DNA of 5,585 nucleotides from Lentisphaeria bacterium (GTDB lineage: Bacteria > Verrucomicrobiota > Lentisphaeria > Oligosphaerales > Oligosphaeraceae): the NCBI GenBank assembly GCA_028699735.1, contig JAQVUB010000198.1, forward strand, positions 1-5,585, written 5' to 3'. This document shows, piece after piece, positions 1 through 4,720 of the stretch. The position numbers and the translations under genes were made by a program. The notes beneath the pieces were generated by a model. It worked only from the letters and a program-made list of their open reading frames with translations, searched no databases and was not told the origin of the DNA. The stretch's first letter is position 1. Each line of letters opens with the position of its first letter.

Positions 1-19
1 CGTCCACAACCTAAGTTTC

Positions 20-301
20 AGGACACAGACAGAACACGGACGGGACACGGACGGGACACGGACGGGACACGGACGGGACACGGACGGAACACGGACGGAA
101 CACGGACGGGACACGGACGGAACACGGACGGGACACGGACGGAACACGGACGGAACACGGACGGAACACGGACGGAACACGGACGGAACACGGACGGGAC
201 ACGGACGGAACACGGACGGAACACGGACGGAACACGGACGGAACACGGACGGAACACGGACGGAACACGGACGGAACACGGACGGAACACGGACGGAACA
301 C
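20..301 (+). repeat. Left 11-bp tandem array, about 25 units
   Basis: The unit is GGRACACGGAC, repeated without interruption every 11 bp. Units start at 20, 31, 42 and so on to 284, with a 7-bp partial unit at 295-301. Sixteen units read GGAACACGGAC and seven read GGGACACGGAC (starting at 42, 53, 64, 75, 108, 130 and 196). The two outermost units are variants: AGGACACAGAC at 20 and AGAACACGGAC at 31. The eight innermost units (207-294) are identical, which suggests recent tandem duplication or homogenisation. The period is close to one DNA helical turn, so all units would face nearly the same side of the helix. There are no unique spacers between units, so this is not a CRISPR array. Confidence 0.97.
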
Positions 302-374
302 CGCAGGCCTGTGAAAAGATCAATTTGACTGTTGTTTCTATGGATTTTAGTGGGATGTCTCCGACTCCATATGA
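302..374. other. Unique spacer between the inverted arrays
   Basis: This 73-bp non-repetitive segment would be the loop if the two flanking arrays paired. It contains TTGACT at 325-330, a good -35 match, but no convincing -10 hexamer lies 16-18 bp downstream. An imperfect palindrome centred on CATATG sits close to the right array (about 364-376). It is too short for a gene and shows no ribosome binding site. Its function is unknown. Confidence 0.6.
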
Positions 375-451
375 GTCCGTGTTTAGTCCGTGTTTAGTCC
401 GTGTTCCGTCCGTGTTCCGTCCGTGTTCTGTCCGTGTTTTGTCCGTGTTTA
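375..451 (-). repeat. Right 11-bp tandem array, 7 inverted units
   Basis: Seven uninterrupted units of GTCCGTGTTNN start at 375, 386, 397, 408, 419, 430 and 441. The unit is the reverse complement of the left-array unit. The last two bases vary in order as TA, TA, CC, CC, CT, TT, TA. Paired with the left array, this would give a stem of up to 77 bp around a loop of 73 nt or more, in many alternative registers because the left arm has about 25 units. The array ends only 20 bp before the GGGAG ribosome binding site of the epimerase gene, so it lies in that gene's leader or promoter region. Confidence 0.96.
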
Positions 452-486
452 CGTCTAAATAAAAAGAATTTGGGAGATCGTAGCAC

Positions 487-1446
487 ATGAGTATTCTGGT
501 GACAGGCGGCGCTGGCTTTATCGGGTCGCATTTATGCAGAGCTTTACTGGCCCAGGGCGAGGATGTCATTGTTATCGATGACCTCTCCACGGGAACCTAT
601 GACAATCTTGCCGAGCTGGAAGACAGCAAACGTCTCCGCCTCATTGTCGATAATGTGAACAATGCCGCGCTTGTCGATGAATGCGTCCGCGAAGCAAGTG
701 CCGTATATCATCTGGCCTCTGCAGTAGGTGTGCGCCTGATTATCGATCAGCCGGTGCGTACGATTGAAAGCATTGTCGGTGGGACCGAATCTGTGCTCAA
801 GGCCTGTGCTCGTTACCGGCGCCCCTTCCTGCTGACCTCGACCTCCGAAGTCTACGGGAAAGGCTCCAAAGTCCCTTTCAGTGAAAATGATGATACGGTC
901 ATGGGAGCCACCAGCACCCGGCGCTGGAGTTATGCCTGTGCAAAAGCCCTGGATGAATTCCTCGCGCTGGCGCATTGGGTGGAATCCAAATTGCCGGTAA
1001 TCGTCGTTCGGCTTTTCAATACCGTCGGACCACGGCAAACCGGGCAATACGGCATGGTTGTGCCCGGCTTCGTAAAACAGGCTCTGAACGGCCAACCCAT
1101 CACGGTCTATGGCGACGGACAGCAGAGCCGCTGTTTCGCGCATGTGCAGGATATTATCGAAGCCCTGCTCCAACTGATGCTTTGCCCAAAAGCCCGCGGA
1201 CAGGTGATTAACATCGGAAACAACCAGGAAATCACCATTCTGGCCCTGGCGGAACGAGTGAAGAAATTGACTGGCAGTTCCTCGCCGATCGTCAAAATCC
1301 CCTATGATCAGGCCTATGGAGAAGGATTCGACGATATGCGCCGCCGTGTGCCTGACCTGAGCAAAGTCCACAACCTGATCGGATATCAGCCAAAACGAGA
1401 CCTCGACCAGATCATCCGCGATGTCATCGAAAGTCAGAAGCAGTAG
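487..1446 (+). CDS. Extended SDR NAD-dependent nucleotide-sugar epimerase/dehydratase
   Basis: A 319-residue protein of the extended short-chain dehydrogenase family, probably cytoplasmic and acting on an NDP-sugar for surface polysaccharide. The N-terminal Rossmann motif is GGAGFIGS (residues 7-14). Asp31 after the second strand (IDDLSTG) favours NAD over NADP. The active site shows T119-S120-E121 followed by VYG, then Y149-x3-K153. Substrate-side motifs are RLFNTVGPRQTG (175-186) and YGDGQQSRCFAHVQD (208-222). The TSE triad and the late RRRVPD (285-290) resemble UDP-glucuronate decarboxylases (UXS and the ArnA C-terminal domain) more than GalE epimerases, so decarboxylase activity is possible; the exact reaction is inferred. 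Length is typical. The ATG is chosen because GGGAG (472-476) lies 10 bases upstream. A long hairpin begins 4 bases after the stop codon. Confidence 0.93.
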   Translation: MSILVTGGAGFIGSHLCRALLAQGEDVIVIDDLSTGTYDNLAELEDSKRLRLIVDNVNNAALVDECVREASAVYHLASAVGVRLIIDQPVRTIESIVGGTESVLKACARYRRPFLLTSTSEVYGKGSKVPFSENDDTVMGATSTRRWSYACAKALDEFLALAHWVESKLPVIVVRLFNTVGPRQTGQYGMVVPGFVKQALNGQPITVYGDGQQSRCFAHVQDIIEALLQLMLCPKARGQVINIGNNQEITILALAERVKKLTGSSSPIVKIPYDQAYGEGFDDMRRRVPDLSKVHNLIGYQPKRDLDQIIRDVIESQKQ

Positions 1447-1450
1447 TATT

Positions 1451-1577
1451 CTTTTTTAACAACGAAAAAACACGAAAAGGCACGAAAAAATCCTTGAAAG
1501 TGGCTTGAATGTTTTCATTCGCCGTACTTCCAAGGATTTTTTTCGTGCCTTTTCGTGTTTTTTCGTTGTTAAAAAAG
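1451..1577. repeat. Near-palindromic 127-bp CGTG-repeat hairpin
   Basis: The outer arms 1451-1496 and 1531-1577 are reverse complements over 46 bp, with only one extra T in the right arm. Pairing then continues inward with a few mismatches to a perfect tip, GAATG (1507-1511), loop TTTT, CATTC (1516-1520). The whole element is thus one foldback of about 60 bp. Each arm carries CACGAAAA-type words every 10 bp (right arm CGTG at 1544 and 1554, CGTT at 1564), ending in CGTTGTT plus an A-run. It begins 4 bases after the epimerase stop and may end that transcript. It is not a classical terminator, because no T-tract follows the stem. It could be a MITE-like mobile element, but no target-site duplication is obvious. 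Confidence 0.93.
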
Positions 1578-1641
1578 CATTTTCCTGTTTACCGGCTTCT
1601 CGTTCGATTGGAAAAATGGATTTCACGGGTTACTTTTATAG

Positions 1642-1671
1642 TTGTCTTAATTGATTCGGGTCGAATATTCA
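1642..1671 (+). promoter_or_regulatory. Possible promoter of the surface-repeat gene
   Basis: TTGTCT (1642-1647) and TATTCA (1666-1671) form a sigma-70-like pair with an 18-bp spacer, in an AT-rich stretch 31 bases before the start codon. The perfect palindrome GAATATTC (1663-1670) overlaps the -10. An alternative -35, TTGATT at 1651, has a poorer spacer. This is a weak consensus match only. It is supported by the hairpin upstream, which makes read-through from the epimerase gene unlikely. Confidence 0.3.
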
Positions 1672-1702
1672 TATTTTGTGTTTCTGTGAGGAGATTTTGA
1701 CG

Positions 1703-2218
1703 ATGAAAAAAATGTTTCTGGGGCTGGGTTTGTTTTTGTTTTGCTGTGTATCTGTTCAGGCATTCAACACGTCTGCTTTGCAGATCAGCATCTGGGCTCC
1801 AAAGACACAATTGGTTCCCGATTACATTGATGTCTCCGGTTTAAAGCTTAATCTCCCCTACGGCAGCAATCAGAATATGGCTGGTCTTGATCTGGGTCTG
1901 GTTTCGATCAATGGCAATACCGCCGCGTTGCAGGTCAATCTGTTCAACCGCTCTTCTGAAAATTTCGCCGGGTTGCAGGTCGGTCTGGTTAATGTGGCCG
2001 GGACTTCCGGAGGAATCAGCATCAGCCTCTTCAATTCAACCGAAAGCATCGCACGCGGAGTGGATATCGCACTGGTTAACACTGCCCTGGAACACCGCGG
2101 AATCCAGATCGGATTGGTCAATTATACGGAATTCCTGACCGGATTTCAGATCGGCCTGATCAATATCGTCACCAAATCAACCGTGCCTTTCTTCCCTATC
2201 ATCAATTTCTGCTTCTGA
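1703..2218 (+). CDS. LA_2272-like exported surface-repeat protein
   Basis: A 171-residue small exported protein of unknown function. Residues 1-20 form a signal peptide (MKK, then a hydrophobic core with FLFCC, ending VQA before Phe21). The mature part repeats a short strand motif of the type G-[LIVF]-Q-[IV]-G-L-[VI]-N about every 14 residues, for example GLDLGLVSIN (61-70), GLQVGLVNV (90-98), GVDIALVNT (119-127), GIQIGLVNY (133-141) and GFQIGLINI (147-155). This regular strand periodicity and the ending PFFPIINFCF, with a terminal Phe as in many outer-membrane beta proteins, match my memory of the LA_2272 surface-repeat family. I infer an outer-membrane or periplasmic beta structure. An in-frame TTG at 1676 would add 9 residues. 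ATG 1703 is preferred because GAGGAG (1688-1693) sits 9 bases upstream and the signal peptide then starts properly. It is probably monocistronic, with its own terminator downstream. Confidence 0.85.
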   Translation: MKKMFLGLGLFLFCCVSVQAFNTSALQISIWAPKTQLVPDYIDVSGLKLNLPYGSNQNMAGLDLGLVSINGNTAALQVNLFNRSSENFAGLQVGLVNVAGTSGGISISLFNSTESIARGVDIALVNTALEHRGIQIGLVNYTEFLTGFQIGLINIVTKSTVPFFPIINFCF

Positions 2219-2250
2219 TTTTCAGCAACAGTGCTTGATTTATCCAACAG

Positions 2251-2283
2251 GACCGCAGCAGACTCAACACGCTGCGGTCTTTT
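2251..2283 (+). terminator. Rho-independent terminator of the surface-repeat gene
   Basis: A perfect 9-bp GC-rich stem, GACCGCAGC (2251-2259) with GCTGCGGTC (2271-2279), encloses an 11-base loop and is followed by TTTT (2280-2283). It lies 32 bases after the stop codon. The T-tract is short, and it is also the first bases of the CGTG repeat copy that follows, so terminator and repeat are fused. Confidence 0.8.
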
Positions 2284-2316
2284 CGTGTCAGTTCGTGAAT
2301 TTCGTTGTTAAAAAAA
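2280..2316 (+). repeat. One-armed copy of the CGTG repeat family
   Basis: This matches the right arm of the hairpins at 1451-1577 and 4642-4715: CGTG at 2284 and 2294, then CGTTGTT at 2303 followed by seven A. Spacing between the words is 10 and 9 bp. No complementary arm is seen nearby, so it is a solo or decayed copy. A TTG codon inside it (2305) opens a frame into the kinase gene, but this is not taken as the kinase start. Confidence 0.8.
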
Positions 2317-2373
2317 TCTCTGATATCTGTTTCACGGACGCATTACCTTCTAACCCAACAGGAATCCTCTTCC

Positions 2374-4632
2374 ATGAAATTTCGACTGGATTCTTTTCTC
2401 TGGCCGGGACTGCTCTTTGCCTTTGTTTCTATTTTCAGCCTGCTCAGCTTGCACAGGCGTTTGAATACGTTGAATCGTCTGGATCAAGTGACTGTCACAT
2501 TGAGCCAGATCAGCTCTGCAGTCAGCCAGCAGCAGGAAGCGGCACGCAGCATCCGCAGCGGAAATTTCTTGCGGGAGCTGGCTGGACAAAGCAGCCTGAG
2601 CAGCCGCGATGAACTGAACATGCTGCTACATCAGCTCCATGCAGACCTACCGCTGCCGAATAGCGAAATGGAAGCCTTCGCTCAACAGTTGCAACAGGAC
2701 TGGAATCAGCTCGAAGGATATATGCAGGATCTGCGAACCGGTTACGAAGCCCCGCTCAGCAAAGTCATAGCCATATCAGCTAAGATCCAGGATGCGATTC
2801 AGCAGCAAATGATCAAAAACCGGAAGAATGGGCAGGATACTAGCAGCAGTCTGTTCCGCCTCTGCGTTTTCTGGGCATTGCTGGGCGTGCTCCTCTGTGC
2901 CAGCCTGCTGACTGCCAGGATCATCGAACATAAACGGCGCAAACGCATCCTCGGTACCTTCCTCGCTCTGTCAAGGGATTTTGGCAGAGGCATGCTGCCC
3001 GTTACACCCGAACAGGAAGAACTCCTCCTGGAAAGCCAAAGTGGCGAAAATCTGGAAAAAATCTTTATGATTTGTTTCGAACGCTTCCAGAAGGAACTTC
3101 AGCTCAAAGACAATTTTTTCGCCTCGATGAGCCATGAAATCCGCACTCCCCTCAATGGACTAGTCGGCTTTCTCAGCAACCTGGCGGAGACTCCCCTGAA
3201 CGAGCAGCAAAAACAGTTTCTGCGCATTATTGATTCCAGTGCCCGCAGCCTGATGCATGTGATCAACCAAATCCTCGATTACTCAAAAATTCAGGCAGGG
3301 CGGCTGGCTCTCGAGGAAATTGCCTTCGACCTGCATAATTTTGTCGAGGAACGGGTCGCAGTAGCCCGGCAGCTGGCAAAAAGCAAACCCCTCAAAGTCC
3401 ACCTGGAATTCAAGGGCAGCCAGCCGCAAATCATCCGTGCGGATGCCGGACGTCTGCGCCAGGTGCTCGACAATTTGCTCAACAATGCCGTCAAATTTAC
3501 CGATCGCGGTGAAGTCGTTCTGGAGGTCAGTTGCCGCAAGGAATCTGAAAGCGATCCTTTTGAGCAGGTTGATTTTGCAGTTCGCGACAGCGGTGTGGGC
3601 ATTCCTTTCAATGTCCAGCAGCGCCTGTTCAAGCCCTTTGCCCAGGCTGATGACACCATTGCCCGGCGCTATGGCGGAACCGGGCTGGGACTGAGCATCT
3701 CTTCGGCTCTGGTCAAACTGATGGGCGGCCAGATGAATCTTCGCAGCCGTCCAGGAGAGGGCTCCTGTTTTTCCTTCACCCTGCGCGTGCTTTCCGCAAA
3801 GCCGGAAGAACAGGTGCGTATCTCTGAACTCTACCGGGTCATTCTGCCGCGCACAGAATTAAAAAAATACTGGGCTCTCCTCGTTGATGATACGCCCACC
3901 AACCTTTTCCTGCTGGAGACCATCTGCCAAAGCGTTGGATTACCCTATCGCACCGCGGAGAATGGGCGGGAAGCTCTTGAGTTATGCCGTCAGCAGCGTT
4001 TTGATCTGATCTTCATGGATATTCAGATGCCGATCATGGATGGCTATACCGCCATCCGGGAAATCCGCAAACTGGACAACAGCGGACGTACGCATATCAT
4101 CGCTCTGACCGCATCCGCATTCCAGGAGGATATCGACCGTGCCCTGGGCGCTGGCTCGACCGGCTTCATCCCCAAGCCGTTCGAGCGCGATCAGCTGCTG
4201 CTCTGCATCGCTGATGCCCTCGGAGTAACCCCGGAACGCAAATTCCGCGAACCGCAGGTACCCCAGGAGACATCGGAAGGCGCGATTGTACGCCGTATGC
4301 ATGATTTCATGCGGGAGCAATATCAGATTTCCCTGGGTGAAATCAAGATGATTCTGGCTCAGACAGTGGCCGACTGGCGCCCGGTACTGGACAATCTGAC
4401 CACCTATGCGCAACAGGGCAATGCGGAAGAGACCATTGCCATTCTGCAGCGTCTGAAGGGGCAGCTGGTCTCCATCGGCCTGATTGATCATTCTGAACAA
4501 ACGGTCACCATGATGGAGGCCTTCCGTAGTGCTGACCGCAATGCCGGCCAGATCCTGGTGACCAATTTCTGCCAGTCCCTCAGCCGCATCTTCAAAGTCC
4601 TGGAACAGGAAGTCACCGTCAACCAACCCTGA
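2374..4632 (+). CDS. Hybrid sensor histidine kinase with receiver and HPt-like domain
   Basis: A 752-residue inner-membrane hybrid histidine kinase. TM1 is about residues 9-26. A helical, Gln-rich periplasmic sensor of about 130 residues follows, then TM2 about 160-181. The dimerisation/phosphoacceptor domain has SMSHEIRTPLNG with His254. The ATPase domain has the N box (LDNLLNNAVKF, 365-375), G1 DSGVGI (405-410), F box LFKPFAQ (418-424) and G2 YGGTGLGL (433-440). The receiver domain keeps every key residue: D505/D506, phospho-acceptor D549 (FMDIQMP), T579 and K601 (PKPF). The C-terminal 120 residues are helical and look like an HPt domain, but the usual phospho-His position (HxLKG) reads QRLKG, with Gln692. 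No output or DNA-binding domain is present, so the partner regulator lies elsewhere. ATG 2374, with AGGA (2360-2363) 10 bases upstream, is preferred over the in-frame TTG at 2305, which lies in a repeat. The sensed signal is unknown. Confidence 0.93.
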   Translation: MKFRLDSFLWPGLLFAFVSIFSLLSLHRRLNTLNRLDQVTVTLSQISSAVSQQQEAARSIRSGNFLRELAGQSSLSSRDELNMLLHQLHADLPLPNSEMEAFAQQLQQDWNQLEGYMQDLRTGYEAPLSKVIAISAKIQDAIQQQMIKNRKNGQDTSSSLFRLCVFWALLGVLLCASLLTARIIEHKRRKRILGTFLALSRDFGRGMLPVTPEQEELLLESQSGENLEKIFMICFERFQKELQLKDNFFASMSHEIRTPLNGLVGFLSNLAETPLNEQQKQFLRIIDSSARSLMHVINQILDYSKIQAGRLALEEIAFDLHNFVEERVAVARQLAKSKPLKVHLEFKGSQPQIIRADAGRLRQVLDNLLNNAVKFTDRGEVVLEVSCRKESESDPFEQVDFAVRDSGVGIPFNVQQRLFKPFAQADDTIARRYGGTGLGLSISSALVKLMGGQMNLRSRPGEGSCFSFTLRVLSAKPEEQVRISELYRVILPRTELKKYWALLVDDTPTNLFLLETICQSVGLPYRTAENGREALELCRQQRFDLIFMDIQMPIMDGYTAIREIRKLDNSGRTHIIALTASAFQEDIDRALGAGSTGFIPKPFERDQLLLCIADALGVTPERKFREPQVPQETSEGAIVRRMHDFMREQYQISLGEIKMILAQTVADWRPVLDNLTTYAQQGNAEETIAILQRLKGQLVSIGLIDHSEQTVTMMEAFRSADRNAGQILVTNFCQSLSRIFKVLEQEVTVNQP

Positions 4633-4641
4633 CCAGTACCT

Positions 4642-4715
4642 GTTTTAAACAACGAAAAACACGAAAAAAACCGAAATTTTTTCGTGTTTTTCCGTGTCTT
4701 TTCGTTGTTTAAAAC
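4642..4715. terminator. Long CGTG-family hairpin between convergent genes
   Basis: GTTTTAAACAACGAAAA (4642-4658) pairs with its reverse complement at 4699-4715. Pairing continues inward with small bulges to the tip CGAAA (4672-4676), loop TTT, TTTCG (4680-4684). The total stem is about 34 bp. It starts 9 bases after the kinase stop and ends 5 bases before the stop of the convergent aminotransferase, so it is well placed as a two-way terminator. The right arm carries CGTG at 4683, CGTG at 4693 and CGTT at 4703, spaced exactly 10 bp, as in the element at 1451-1577. It is therefore also a member of the dispersed repeat family. Confidence 0.85.
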
Positions 4716-4720
4716 CCTTG

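Larger units (their letters stand above)
1..486. other. Gene-free repeat-dominated intergenic region
   Basis: No credible coding sequence is seen in this stretch. It consists of 19 bases of unique sequence, a long 11-bp tandem array, a 73-bp unique spacer, a shorter array of the reverse-complement unit, and a 35-bp leader ending at the epimerase start. Long open frames cross the arrays on the minus strand only because the 11-bp unit has no stop codon in any frame. They have no ribosome binding site and translate to a repeated 11-residue peptide. Bases 1-19 could be the tail of an upstream feature, but I recognise nothing there. Confidence 0.8.

Noticed and set aside
2..12. GTCCACAACCT also occurs at 1366-1376 in the epimerase gene
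   Set aside because: The match is only 11 bases and the flanks differ on both sides, so chance is the simplest explanation and it does not support a duplicated gene end.
325..354. Promoter with TTGACT as -35 in the spacer between the arrays
   Set aside because: No acceptable -10 hexamer is found 16-18 bp downstream (the sequence there is TTAGTGGG-like).
20..451. CRISPR array
   Set aside because: The units are 11 bp, directly abutting, with no unique spacers and with an inverted partner array, so the architecture is not CRISPR.
11..590. Long minus-strand open frames across the 11-bp arrays
   Set aside because: The 11-bp unit has no stop in any frame. Because 11 is not a multiple of 3, every frame gives the same 11-residue peptide repeat (FRPCSVRVPSV on the minus strand). 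No ribosome binding site or protein-like flanks are seen, and one frame runs into the epimerase gene.
544..1371. Long minus-strand open frame opposite the epimerase gene
   Set aside because: It is a shadow of the well-supported plus-strand SDR gene and shows no recognisable motif. The similar frame at 3982-4626 is likewise a shadow of the kinase gene.
1509..1700. 63-residue plus-strand open frame
   Set aside because: It starts inside the hairpin loop, runs through the right arm and has no ribosome binding site, so its hydrophobic composition comes from the T-rich repeat.
2305..2373. Upstream TTG start for the kinase, adding 23 residues
   Set aside because: The TTG lies in the CGTTGTT repeat word without a ribosome binding site. 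ATG 2374 has AGGA at proper spacing and puts the first membrane helix at the normal place.
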